Below, in pieces: positions 26,503-33,859 of a DNA stretch of 64,000 bases; position 1 is the first letter of the stretch, and each line of letters begins with the position of its first letter. This stretch comes from Microbacterium terricola (lineage in GTDB: Bacteria > Actinomycetota > Actinomycetes > Actinomycetales > Microbacteriaceae): contig NZ_AP027141.1 in NCBI RefSeq assembly GCF_027943945.1, positions 2,604,001-2,668,000 of the forward strand, read 5' to 3'. The notes beneath the pieces are model-generated. The model did not search any database. It was not told the DNA's origin and saw nothing but the letters and a program-made list of their open reading frames with translations. Made by a program: the position numbers and the translations under genes.

Positions 26503-27655
26503 GCGCGGCGAGGGCGGCGTCGAGGTCGGCGAGCAGGTCTTCGGCCGACTCGATGCCGACCGACAGGCGCACGACCTCCTCGGGCACGGCGAGCTCGGTG
26601 CCGCGCACCGAGGCGTGGGTCATCGCGTCTGGGTAGTTGACGAGCGACTCCACGCCGCCGAGCGACTCGGCCAGCTGGAACACCCTGGTCGACTCCGCGA
26701 ACCGCCTGGCCGCGGCCCCGTCGGCGAGCGCGACCGACACGATGCCGCCGAAGGCGCTCATCTGCGCGCGGGCGATGTCGTGGCCGGGGTGCTGCGGCAG
26801 CCCCGGGTAGTACACCCGGGCGACCCGGTCGTGCCCTGCGAGGAACTCGGCGATCTCCTGCGCGTTCTCGCTGTGCCGCTGCATGCGCAGCGCGAGGGTC
26901 TTGATGCCCCGGGTGGTGAGCCACGCGTCCAGCGGCCCGGACACCGCGCCCACGGCGTACTGCAGGAACTTCACCTTCTCAGCGAGCGCGTCGTCGCTGA
27001 GCACCAGGGCGCCGCCGACGACGTCGGAGTGGCCGCCGATGTACTTCGTGGTGGAGTGCACGACCACGTCGGCGCCGAGGGAGAGCGGGCGCTGCAGCGC
27101 GGGTGAGGCGAACGTGTTGTCCACCACGACGAGGGCGCCGACGTCGTGGCCGAGGCGGACGAGCCCGGCGATGTCGGTGATGCGCAGCAGCGGGTTGCTC
27201 GGCGTCTCGACCCAGACGATCTGCGACGGGTGCTCCGCGAGGGCGGCGGCGACGGCATCCAGGTCGCTCATGTCGACGATGCGAAGGCGCACCCCCCACG
27301 GACCCAGGATGCGGGAGAGCAGGCGATAGGTTCCGCCGTAGACGTCGCTGCCGAGCAGCACCTCGTCTCCCGGCTGGAGCGCGGCGCGGAGCAGCGCGTC
27401 CTCTGCGGCGAGGCCCGACGCGAACGAGAACGCGTGCGCACCGCCCTCGATGGCCGCCAGCTGCGCTTCGAGCGCCGTGCGGGTGGGGTTGCCGCTGCGG
27501 CCGTACTCGTAGCCGCCGCGGAGTCCGCCGATGCCGTCCTGGGCATACGTCGTGGAGAAGTGCACGGGCGGGATGACCGCGCCGGTGGTCGGGTCGAACT
27601 CCTGGCCGGCGTGCACGGCGAGGCTGTCGAAGCCGCGAAGGTGGTCGATGCTCAT
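26498..27655 (-). CDS. cystathionine gamma-synthase/gamma-lyase family PLP enzyme
   Basis: A 385-residue trans-sulfuration enzyme. The PLP lysine is Lys204 in VVHSTTKYIGGHSD, the binding aspartate lies in VVDNTFASPALQRP, and YEYGRSGNPTRTALE supplies phosphate contacts. The C-terminal RLSVGIESAEDLLADLD is typical. Sequence alone does not separate synthase (O-succinyl/acetylhomoserine plus cysteine) from lyase (cystathionine to cysteine). Pairing with a CBS/cysteine-synthase-type gene whose stop overlaps this ATG by 4 nt favours the reverse trans-sulfuration route, methionine to cysteine. Expression is probably set by the cysteine-codon leader ORF upstream. Confidence 0.88.
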   Translation of the reverse strand: MSIDHLRGFDSLAVHAGQEFDPTTGAVIPPVHFSTTYAQDGIGGLRGGYEYGRSGNPTRTALEAQLAAIEGGAHAFSFASGLAAEDALLRAALQPGDEVLLGSDVYGGTYRLLSRILGPWGVRLRIVDMSDLDAVAAALAEHPSQIVWVETPSNPLLRITDIAGLVRLGHDVGALVVVDNTFASPALQRPLSLGADVVVHSTTKYIGGHSDVVGGALVLSDDALAEKVKFLQYAVGAVSGPLDAWLTTRGIKTLALRMQRHSENAQEIAEFLAGHDRVARVYYPGLPQHPGHDIARAQMSAFGGIVSVALADGAAARRFAESTRVFQLAESLGGVESLVNYPDAMTHASVRGTELAVPEEVVRLSVGIESAEDLLADLDAALAAL

Positions 27656-28644
27656 GCGTTGCTCCCGGGGGTGTCGTGCGTGTCGATAGGGGTGTCGAAG
27701 CCGTGTGCGGACATCCAGTCGTCGTCGAAGATCCTGGACAGGTAGGCGCGGCCGTGGTCGGGCAGCAGCACGACGACCACGGCGTCATCGTCGAGGTCGC
27801 GGGCGGTGCGGAGGGCGGCGACGACCGCCATGCCGCTGGAGCCGCCGACGAGCAGGCCCTCCTCGCGGGCGAGTCTGCGGGTCATCGCGAACGACTCGGC
27901 GTCGCCGACGCGGTGGAACTCGTCCACCACGGTCCGGTCGTACGTCTCCGGCCAGAAATCCTCGCCGACGCCCTCGACCAGGTAGCCGTGCACCGGGCCG
28001 CCCGAATAGATCGAGCCCTCCGGATCGGCGCCGACCACGCGCACGCGGCCGTCCGAGACCTCGTGCAGGTAGCGGCCGGTGCCGCTGATGGTGCCGCCGG
28101 TGCCGACGCCCGCCACGAAGTGGGTGATGCGGCCGTCGGTGTCGCGCCAGATCTCGGGGCCGGTGGTCTCGTAGTGGCTGCGGGGGCCGTTCTGGTTCGC
28201 GAACTGGTTGGGCTTGAACGCTCCCGGGATCTCGCGGGCGAGCCGATCGGACACGCTGTAGTAGGAACGCGGATCCTCCGGCTCGACGTGCGTGTCGGTG
28301 ACAACGACCTCGGCGCCGTACGCCTCCAGCACCGCGACCTTCTCTCCCGCGAACTTGTCGGGCACGACGAAGATCATCCGGTACCCGCGCTGCAGTGCCG
28401 CGATCGCGAGCCCGACGCCGGTGTTGCCGCTGGTCGGCTCGACGATCGTCCCGCCCGGCCGCAGCAGCCCGTCGCGCTCGGCGGCGTCGAGGATGCGCGC
28501 GGCGATGCGGTCCTTGGCGGAACCGCCCGGGTTGAAGTACTCGACCTTCGCGAGCACCGTCGCGCCGATGCCGTCGGTGACGTGGTTCAGGCGGACGAGC
28601 GGGGTGTTGCCGACGAGATCGGCGATGCTGTGGGCGTAACGCAC
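27652..28644 (-). CDS. cystathionine beta-synthase/cysteine synthase family PLP enzyme
   Basis: A 330-residue fold-type II PLP enzyme. The PLP lysine is Lys44 in NPGGSAKDR, EPTSGNTGVGLA binds the substrate carboxylate, and GVGTGGTISGTGRYL binds the phosphate. It ends without the regulatory CBS-domain pair, so it is a short form. The start is GTG 28644 with AGGAG 7 nt upstream; an in-frame ATG at 28731 would overlap the leader ORF and was rejected. It is the first gene of a two-gene operon with the gamma-synthase/lyase and diverges from the FMN reductase. Condensing homocysteine and serine (CBS) or O-acetylserine and sulfide (CysK) are both possible. Confidence 0.87.
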   Translation of the reverse strand: MRYAHSIADLVGNTPLVRLNHVTDGIGATVLAKVEYFNPGGSAKDRIAARILDAAERDGLLRPGGTIVEPTSGNTGVGLAIAALQRGYRMIFVVPDKFAGEKVAVLEAYGAEVVVTDTHVEPEDPRSYYSVSDRLAREIPGAFKPNQFANQNGPRSHYETTGPEIWRDTDGRITHFVAGVGTGGTISGTGRYLHEVSDGRVRVVGADPEGSIYSGGPVHGYLVEGVGEDFWPETYDRTVVDEFHRVGDAESFAMTRRLAREEGLLVGGSSGMAVVAALRTARDLDDDAVVVVLLPDHGRAYLSRIFDDDWMSAHGFDTPIDTHDTPGSNA

Positions 28645-28681
28645 GGAGGTGCTCCTGGGAGAGGCCGCGCGGAGGGCGCGG
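28645..28681 (-). promoter_or_regulatory. attenuator-like hairpins before the CBS-type gene
   Basis: On the minus strand, CCGCGC-CCTCC-GCGCGG (28665-28681) forms a 6-bp GC stem. GGAG-CAC-CTCC (28645-28655) folds the Shine-Dalgarno of the GTG start into its own small stem. Both lie between the cysteine-codon leader ORF and the gene, where ribosome stalling could change pairing. There is no T-tract, so control by ribosome-site masking or Rho is more likely than intrinsic termination. Confidence 0.4.
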
Positions 28682-28718
28682 CGGCTGTCGGGGGTCGGCG
28701 AAGAAGTGCGGAGGGCAC

Positions 28719-28745
28719 TCAGCGACAGCAACGACAGGTCAGCAC
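28719..28745 (-). CDS. leaderless leader peptide with three Cys codons (M-L-T-C-R-C-C-R)
   Basis: A GTG start is followed by codons for Leu, Thr, Cys, Arg, Cys, Cys, Arg and a TGA stop. The -10 box TAGGGT ends 7 nt before the GTG, so the mRNA probably begins at this codon. It lies 74 nt upstream of the CBS-type gene. Leaderless polycysteine ORFs that sense charged tRNA-Cys have been described upstream of sulfur genes in mycobacteria. The position, length and codon content here fit such an attenuator. The reading frame and boxes are seen directly; the function is inferred. Confidence 0.7.
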   Translation of the reverse strand: MLTCRCCR

Positions 28746-28752
28746 GGGCACC

Positions 28753-28758
28753 ACCCTA
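28753..28758 (-). promoter_or_regulatory. -10 box TAGGGT of the Cys/Met operon
   Basis: TAGGGT on the minus strand, 7 nt upstream of the leader-peptide GTG. No canonical -35 is visible, which is common in actinobacterial promoters that need an activator. Confidence 0.5.
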
Positions 28759-28813
28759 CGCGGTCCGCGACGCCGGCGCGACCGGCTCAGGCGCATCGTG
28801 ACGCACGGTTACC

Positions 28814-28824
28814 GCGCATTGCGC
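28814..28824. promoter_or_regulatory. palindrome GCGCATTGCGC, candidate sulfur-regulon operator (copy 2)
   Basis: Identical to the 11-mer at 20081-20091. Its centre is 74 nt upstream of the leader-ORF start on the minus strand and 63 nt upstream of the FMN reductase start on the plus strand, so one site could serve both directions. Confidence 0.5.
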
Positions 28825-28881
28825 AGCGGCTTGTCCCGCCAGGCGGAGCCCGCTTCAATCGCGGGGGATGAAGGAGACCGG

Positions 28882-29397
28882 ATGCCGTCGATCGTCGTCG
28901 TAGTGGGCAACCCGCAGTCGCACTCGCGCACGCGCCTCGTCGCAGAGGAGGTGGCCGGGCAGCTCGCCGAGCGCGCAGGGCGGGACGTCTCGGTCGACGA
29001 GACGATCGAGCTCGCGGACGTGGCCGACGAGCTCTTCACCTTCCCGTCTGATCGGATCGATGCCCTCCTCGCCCGAGTGGCCGCCGCCGACGTGGCGGTG
29101 ATCGCGAGCCCCACCTACAAGGCGAGCTACACCGGGCTGCTGAAGGCGTTCCTCGACCGGTACGGCGCAGACGCGCTCGCGTCCGTGACCGCCGTGCCGG
29201 TGCTCACCATCGGCGCGCCCACCCACGCGCTGGCCGTCGAGGTGGCGCTGCGTCCGCTGCTGGTGGAGCTCGGCGCCTCGGTGCCGACGCGCGGCATCGC
29301 CTTCCCGGCCGGTGCGGTCGAGGAGCGTGCGCGCATCGTCGGCGAGTGGGCCGATGCGGCGTGGCCGCACATCGGGCCCGTGCTCAGACGGCGCTGA
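28882..29397 (+). CDS. NAD(P)H-dependent FMN reductase (SsuE/flavodoxin-fold)
   Basis: A 171-residue flavodoxin-like reductase. The N-terminal phosphate loop GNPQSHSRTRL binds FMN phosphate, and SPTYKASYTGLLKAFLDRYG is the hallmark of SsuE/FMN_red proteins. It would supply FMNH2 to the four luciferase-like monooxygenases nearby. ATG 28882 is preceded by AAGGAG at 5-nt spacing. It diverges from the cysteine operon, and its 3' end overlaps the rhodanese gene end by 14 nt in convergent orientation, an unusual arrangement that puts the two messages in antisense contact. Confidence 0.88.
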   Translation: MPSIVVVVGNPQSHSRTRLVAEEVAGQLAERAGRDVSVDETIELADVADELFTFPSDRIDALLARVAAADVAVIASPTYKASYTGLLKAFLDRYGADALASVTAVPVLTIGAPTHALAVEVALRPLLVELGASVPTRGIAFPAGAVEERARIVGEWADAAWPHIGPVLRRR

Positions 29398-30238
29398 TCG
29401 CGCCGATCGGCTCGGCTCCCGTCGAGATGGGCCGGCCGCGCGTGCGCGACCACTGGCTCCACGAACCGGGGAAGACGAGGGCGTCGACGCCGGCGAGCGC
29501 GAACGCGAGCGCCGAATGGGTCGCCGCGATGCCCGAGCCGCAGTAGAGCGCGACGGGCACCCCCGCCGCGATCCCGTGCGCCGCGAGGGTGGCCCGGATC
29601 TCGTCGGGCGTGCGGAAGCGTCCGGCCGAGTCGATGTGCGAGATGGTCGGGATGTTGATCGCCCCCGGGATGTGCCCGGCTGCGGGGTCGAACGCGGCGG
29701 TGCGCCCGCGGTAGTGCTCGGGCGCGCGCACGTCGACGAGGATGCCGGTCTGCGGCAGTCGCGCCGCCTCGTCGATCGTCACGGTGCCCGGATCGGTGTC
29801 GGTGAGCTCCACGTCGCCGGGTGCGACGGCGCGGTCGCCGCTCTCGAGCGGCAAGCCCGCCTGCACCCAGGCGCGGAAGCCGCCGTCGAGGAGCGACACC
29901 TCGATGCCGCGCCGGCGCAGCAGCCACCACGCCCTGGCCGCGGCGACGCCGTCGTTGTCGTCGTACACGACGACGAGGTCGCCCGCGTGGACGCCCCAGC
30001 GGCGCAGCGAAGCGCCCAGCGCGTCGACGCTCGGCAGCGGGTGACGCCCTTCCTCCGGGTGCCCGCGCCGGGTGAGCTCACGCTCGAGGTCGACGTACAC
30101 CGCGCCGGGCAGGTGCCCGGCGAGGTAGGCGGGGCGTCCCTCCGGCTCGTCGAGCCGCCAGCGCACGTCGAGCAGCCGCACGGCGCGACCGCCATCGAGC
30201 TGCGCGGTGAGATCTCCGACGCTGATCAGGTGGGACAT
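29384..30238 (-). CDS. rhodanese-type sulfurtransferase
   Basis: A 284-residue, two-domain thiosulfate/3-mercaptopyruvate sulfurtransferase. The inactive N-terminal rhodanese domain has LLDVRWRLDEPEG and GHLPGAVYVDLE. The C-terminal domain carries the persulfide cysteine Cys233 in LYCGSGIAATH. The CGSGIAA loop fits the thiosulfate type rather than the CG[S/T]G-VTA of classical mercaptopyruvate enzymes, but the two overlap. ATG 30238 is the supported start; the frame stays open upstream only as antisense. It diverges from the flavin reductase and shares the degenerate palindrome region, which ties it to sulfur handling. Confidence 0.88.
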   Translation of the reverse strand: MSHLISVGDLTAQLDGGRAVRLLDVRWRLDEPEGRPAYLAGHLPGAVYVDLERELTRRGHPEEGRHPLPSVDALGASLRRWGVHAGDLVVVYDDNDGVAAARAWWLLRRRGIEVSLLDGGFRAWVQAGLPLESGDRAVAPGDVELTDTDPGTVTIDEAARLPQTGILVDVRAPEHYRGRTAAFDPAAGHIPGAINIPTISHIDSAGRFRTPDEIRATLAAHGIAAGVPVALYCGSGIAATHSALAFALAGVDALVFPGSWSQWSRTRGRPISTGAEPIGAISAV

Positions 30239-30313
30239 AGCACGAGTCTCCCGGCGGAGCCGCCCGGGGCGTGAGCGTCGATGAAACATGGCGCAAACAG
30301 ACGACCACGTCCG

Positions 30314-30324
30314 ACACATTGCGT
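30314..30324. promoter_or_regulatory. degenerate copy of the sulfur-locus palindrome (ACACATTGCGT)
   Basis: It matches GCGCATTGCGC at 8 of 11 positions with the central CATTGCG intact. It is centred 81 nt from the rhodanese start and 49 nt from the flavin reductase start. A match this weak could be chance. Confidence 0.3.
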
Positions 30325-30367
30325 CTCGCGCACCGGGGGTCACAGCTCGGAGGCGTAGCGTCGCGGC

Positions 30368-30952
30368 ATGACCTCGACGACATCCCCGCAGCCTTCCGAC
30401 ACCGACGCCGCCACTCGGCCGCGCCGGCACGGGCTCGGTCCGTCGCTGTCGGCCGATGACTTCAAGTCGCTGTTCCGCGGACACCCCGGCGGGGTCGCGG
30501 TGATCACCGCAGAGGGCGAGGACGGGCCGGTCGCGCTCACCGCCACCTCGGTGTCGTCCGTCAGCGCCGACCCGCCGCTGCTCGTGTTCTCGCTGTCGGC
30601 GCTCTCGTCGGCGACGGCCACCGTGGCGTCGGCCGCCACGATCGTCGTGCACCTGCTGGACGTGCACGACATCGAGCTCGCCCAGCTGGGCGCGACGAGC
30701 GGCGTCGACCGCTTCGCCGACCCCGGCCGCTGGACCCGGCTGGTATCGGGCGAACCGGTGTACAACGGCGTGCGCGCCTGGGTGCGGTGCGCCGTGGTGA
30801 GCCGGATGGAGGCGGGCGGCTCGACCGTCATCGCCGCGCACGCGCTGCAGTCGAGCATCGCCCGCGACGTCCCGGCGGGAGAGCCGGGCGACGCCCTGGT
30901 CTATCACAACCGCTCCTGGCACCGCCTCGGCGAGCACTCCCGCATCGCCTGA
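30368..30952 (+). CDS. flavin reductase domain protein
   Basis: A 194-residue flavin-reductase-like protein (split-barrel FMN-binding fold). FRGHPGGVAVITAEGEDGPVALTATSVSSVSADPPL, read here as HPGGVAVIT then ALTATSVSSVSADPP, is the classic substrate/flavin region, and IVVHLLDVHDIELA follows. Enzymes of this family reduce FMN or FAD with NAD(P)H for two-component monooxygenases, so it is a second possible partner for the LLM enzymes. TAGCGT at 30356-30361 ends 6 nt before the ATG, indicating a leaderless transcript. It is monocistronic and converges on an alcohol dehydrogenase gene. Confidence 0.88.
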   Translation: MTSTTSPQPSDTDAATRPRRHGLGPSLSADDFKSLFRGHPGGVAVITAEGEDGPVALTATSVSSVSADPPLLVFSLSALSSATATVASAATIVVHLLDVHDIELAQLGATSGVDRFADPGRWTRLVSGEPVYNGVRAWVRCAVVSRMEAGGSTVIAAHALQSSIARDVPAGEPGDALVYHNRSWHRLGEHSRIA

Positions 30953-30984
30953 GCGGCGCGGGGCGTGCGGGGCGGGCGCCCCGG

Positions 30985-32001
30985 TCAGTCGAAGACGACG
31001 ACCACCTTGTCGGTGGCGCCGGGCGTGGAAGCCAGGGCGAGGGCACGGTCGGCCTCGTCGAACGGCAGCACGTCGCTGATGATGTGCTGGTACTTCTCCC
31101 AGTGCTCGATGATCGAGTCCGTCACCTCGAAGATCTCGGTCGGGTAGCCCATCGACATGCGGATGTCGATCTCGCTGGTGAGGATCGCCTGGAAGTCGAT
31201 CTCGACGGGCTTCTTGTGCACGGCGACGATCGTCAGCACCGCACGGTTCCTCGCCGCGGCGAGCACCGTCTCCACGACGACAGCCGCGCCCGCGGCATCG
31301 AAGTAGACGTCGGTCGCGGGCTTCGACGGGCGCCCCATGAACCCGGGCACCTCGCCGTGCAGCTCCTTGAGCCGCGCGACGACGTCCTCCTCCGCAGAGT
31401 TGATGACCGCATCCACCCCGACCTTCAGCGCCTTCTCGAGGCGGTTGGGCACCATGTCGACGACGACGACGTGTGCGACGCCCTTGCTCTTGAAGCCGAT
31501 CGCCGCGCCGAGGCCGACGGGGCCCGCACCGAAGACGACCACCTTCGAGCCCTCGCCCGCGCCCGAGCGGTTGACGCCGTGGTACGCGACGGCCATCGGC
31601 TCGTTCAGCGCGGCCACCTCCCAGGGGATCTCCGCGGGGATCACCCGGAAGTGCACGCCGGCCTGCGCGTCGAACAGCACGACCTCGGGCGAGAGGGCGC
31701 CCTGCGCGCCGCCGCTGCCGATGATGCCGTCGCGCGCGGCCATGGGGTTGATGACGACGTGGTCGCCGACCGCGACGCCGTGGACATTGGCTCCGACCTC
31801 GACGACCTCGCCCGCAGGCTCGTGGCCGAGCGGGGTCTGCCCCTGCCGCGGCGGGATGCCGCCGACGTGCACGTACAGCGAGTCGGACCCGCAGATGCCG
31901 CACGCCTTGATCCGCACGACCACGTCTGCCGGGCCCGCGACGGGGCGCTCGGTCTCCACCCACTCGGCCGTGCCGGGTGCGGTCACCATCAGTGTCTTCA
32001 T
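30985..32001 (-). CDS. zinc-dependent alcohol/sorbitol dehydrogenase (MDR family)
   Basis: A 338-residue medium-chain dehydrogenase. Catalytic zinc ligands are the Cys in CGICGSD and the GHE motif GHEPAGEVVEVG, with the NAD(P)-binding VVVFGAGPVGLGAAIGF. The structural-zinc four-cysteine loop of classical ADHs is absent, as in some sorbitol-dehydrogenase-like members. ATG 32001 is chosen because TAGCAT (32009-32014) ends 7 nt upstream, predicting a leaderless message. A 21-bp perfect palindrome abuts that -10 box, and a TetR gene ends 11 nt beyond it, so repression by that TetR is very likely. Confidence 0.87.
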   Translation of the reverse strand: MKTLMVTAPGTAEWVETERPVAGPADVVVRIKACGICGSDSLYVHVGGIPPRQGQTPLGHEPAGEVVEVGANVHGVAVGDHVVINPMAARDGIIGSGGAQGALSPEVVLFDAQAGVHFRVIPAEIPWEVAALNEPMAVAYHGVNRSGAGEGSKVVVFGAGPVGLGAAIGFKSKGVAHVVVVDMVPNRLEKALKVGVDAVINSAEEDVVARLKELHGEVPGFMGRPSKPATDVYFDAAGAAVVVETVLAAARNRAVLTIVAVHKKPVEIDFQAILTSEIDIRMSMGYPTEIFEVTDSIIEHWEKYQHIISDVLPFDEADRALALASTPGATDKVVVVFD

Positions 32002-32017
32002 GCCCTCGATGCTATCG

Positions 32018-32038
32018 TTTCCGAACTCTGTTCGGAAA
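32018..32038. promoter_or_regulatory. perfect TetR-type operator TTTCCGAAC-N3-GTTCGGAAA
   Basis: Nine-bp arms are exact reverse complements around TCT. The site is 3 nt upstream of the -10 box of the dehydrogenase and immediately downstream of the TetR gene stop, so binding would block RNA polymerase. Confidence 0.75.
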
Positions 32039-32048
32039 TTAGACATCT

Positions 32049-32642
32049 TCAGGGCAGCAGCGGCTGTAGGGCGACGGCGAGCGGACCCAGCCGGCGGGCC
32101 GTGAAGGCGTCGAGCGGCTCATCGGCGGATGAGCGCAGCGACCACTCCTCCGTGCACCGCGAGGCCACCGCCATGAGGGCTCTGGCGACGCTGTCGACGA
32201 GCTCGGCGTCGACCCCCGGATGCGCACGCAGACACGCATCGACGAGCATCTCCACGAGCTCCTCGGCGCGTGAGACCGAGTGCGCGCGCAGGTCCGGATC
32301 GTCCTGGACGATGCGCCGGCGGGCGGCGAGCGCCGCGTGCTCGGCCGGTTCGTAGTGGGCGATCGCCAGCATCCCCGCGACGAGCAGGTCGACCACCGCG
32401 ACGCCGGGCTGCTCGGCGAGGGTGTCGCGGAGTCGCTCGAGGGCGCGCTCGTGGTCCTCCCAGAGCAGGTCGCGCTTGGCCGGGAAGTATGAGAACAGGG
32501 TCGTGCGGCTGATTCCGGCGCCGGCCGCGATCTGCGCGAGCGACGTCGCGGCGTACCCGCGCTCGGCGAACAGGCCGAACGCGACGCGGCGGATCTCGTC
32601 GTGCGTGGTCTGCCGGGGACGCCCGACCGGGTTTTCGCTCAC
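32049..32642 (-). CDS. TetR-family transcriptional repressor
   Basis: A 197-residue regulator. The N-terminal helix-turn-helix spans about residues 13-58 (FGLFAERGYAATSLAQIAAG then TTLFSYFPAKRDLL). The remainder is an alpha-helical ligand-binding domain without recognisable effector features. The start is GTG 32642, with CATGAT 6 nt before it as a possible -10. It lies upstream of and co-directional with the zinc dehydrogenase, separated by 47 nt that hold the perfect palindrome. The dehydrogenase substrate or product is the expected inducer. Confidence 0.9.
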   Translation of the reverse strand: MSENPVGRPRQTTHDEIRRVAFGLFAERGYAATSLAQIAAGAGISRTTLFSYFPAKRDLLWEDHERALERLRDTLAEQPGVAVVDLLVAGMLAIAHYEPAEHAALAARRRIVQDDPDLRAHSVSRAEELVEMLVDACLRAHPGVDAELVDSVARALMAVASRCTEEWSLRSSADEPLDAFTARRLGPLAVALQPLLP

Positions 32643-32695
32643 TCCGCCATCATGCCGTGGGCGACGCGCTCAGGCGTCCAGCCGTGAGCGGCCGG

Positions 32696-33745
32696 TCACG
32701 GCGTGACGAGCACCTTCAGCGCGGTCCGCTCGTCCATCTCGCGGTAGCCCCTCGGCACCTCGTCGAGCGTGACGGTCCGGTCGAAGACGAGACCAGGATC
32801 GACCTCACCGGACAGCACAGCGGGCAGCAGCTCCTCGATGTAGGCGCGGACCGGCGCCGGCCCGCCGGTCAGGGTCGCGTTCTTGCCGAACAGCGACCGG
32901 AACCCCACCGGCGCCTCCTCGTACTGCGGCACGCCGACGCGGCTGATGGTCCCACCGGGGCGCAGCACGCCGACCGCCTGACGGTACGCGGGCATGTGCC
33001 CGACCGCCTCGAGGACCTTCGCAGCGCCCAGACCGCCGGGGGTCAGCTCGCGCACCTGGGCGATGCCCTCCGCGCCGCGGTCGGCGACGACGTCGGTCGC
33101 ACCGAAACGGCGACCCAGGTCCGTGCGCACCTCGTGGCGGCCCATCAGGATGATCTGATCGGCGCCGAGCTGCCTGGCCGACAGCACCGCGAGCAGTCCC
33201 ACCGCGCCGTCGCCGATGACGACCACGGTGTCGCCCGCGCCGACGCCGGCCGTCCTCGCCGCGTGCCAGCCGGTGCCGTACACATCCGACAGCGTCAGCA
33301 GCGACGGCACGAGCGGCGAGTCCTCCGCGATGCCGGGGACCGCGAACAGGGTGCCGTCGGCGAGCGGCACCCGCACCGCCTCGGCCTGGCCGCCCAGCAC
33401 GCCGTGCCTGGCGTCGTTCCAGAAGCCGCCGTGCACGCAGGAGGTCTGCAGACCGGCGAGGCAGAATTCGCACGTGCCGTCCGACCAGGCGAACGGCGCG
33501 ATCACGAAGTCGCCTGTGCGCACCGTCGCGACCTCCGCGCCGATATCCTCGACGACGCCCACGAACTCATGGCCCATCGTGGTGCGGGCGTCGTTCTCGG
33601 TGCGGGAGTGGTACGGATGCAGGTCGGAGCCGCAGATGCACGAGCGCACCACGCGCACGACGGCGTCGGTCGGCCGCTCGATGACGGGGTCGGGGATCTG
33701 CTCGATACGGACGTCACCGGCGGAGTACATGAAGGCTGCGCGCAT
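32696..33745 (-). CDS. zinc-dependent alcohol dehydrogenase (MDR family, with structural zinc)
   Basis: A 349-residue alcohol/threonine-type dehydrogenase. Catalytic zinc is held by the Cys in CICGSDLHPYH and by GHEFVGVVEDIG. Structural-zinc cysteines occur in GTCEFCLAGLQTSCVHGG. The cofactor site is VVVIGDGAVGLLAVLSA, and the arginine after MGRH suggests NADP preference. The start ATG 33745 is preferred over an in-frame TTG 12 nt upstream. It is 53 nt downstream of the TetR gene end region and diverges from the alarmone synthetase. Substrate unknown; probable cytoplasmic alcohol or aldehyde metabolism. Confidence 0.85.
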   Translation of the reverse strand: MRAAFMYSAGDVRIEQIPDPVIERPTDAVVRVVRSCICGSDLHPYHSRTENDARTTMGHEFVGVVEDIGAEVATVRTGDFVIAPFAWSDGTCEFCLAGLQTSCVHGGFWNDARHGVLGGQAEAVRVPLADGTLFAVPGIAEDSPLVPSLLTLSDVYGTGWHAARTAGVGAGDTVVVIGDGAVGLLAVLSARQLGADQIILMGRHEVRTDLGRRFGATDVVADRGAEGIAQVRELTPGGLGAAKVLEAVGHMPAYRQAVGVLRPGGTISRVGVPQYEEAPVGFRSLFGKNATLTGGPAPVRAYIEELLPAVLSGEVDPGLVFDRTVTLDEVPRGYREMDERTALKVLVTP

Positions 33746-33859
33746 GCCCCCAGCCAATCAGTCCACCGCCGCGCGAGCCAGTGCCCGGCGGTCCGGGTAT
33801 CGGCGGAACCTCTCACCGCTCACAGGTCGCGCCGAGGTCGCGTGGGTAGCGTCGGAGGC

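Noticed and set aside
28868..28903. Short ORF starting 14 nt upstream of the FMN reductase, with one Cys codon
   Set aside because: It overlaps the Shine-Dalgarno and main start, has a single Cys codon and no special feature, unlike the 28719-28745 leader.
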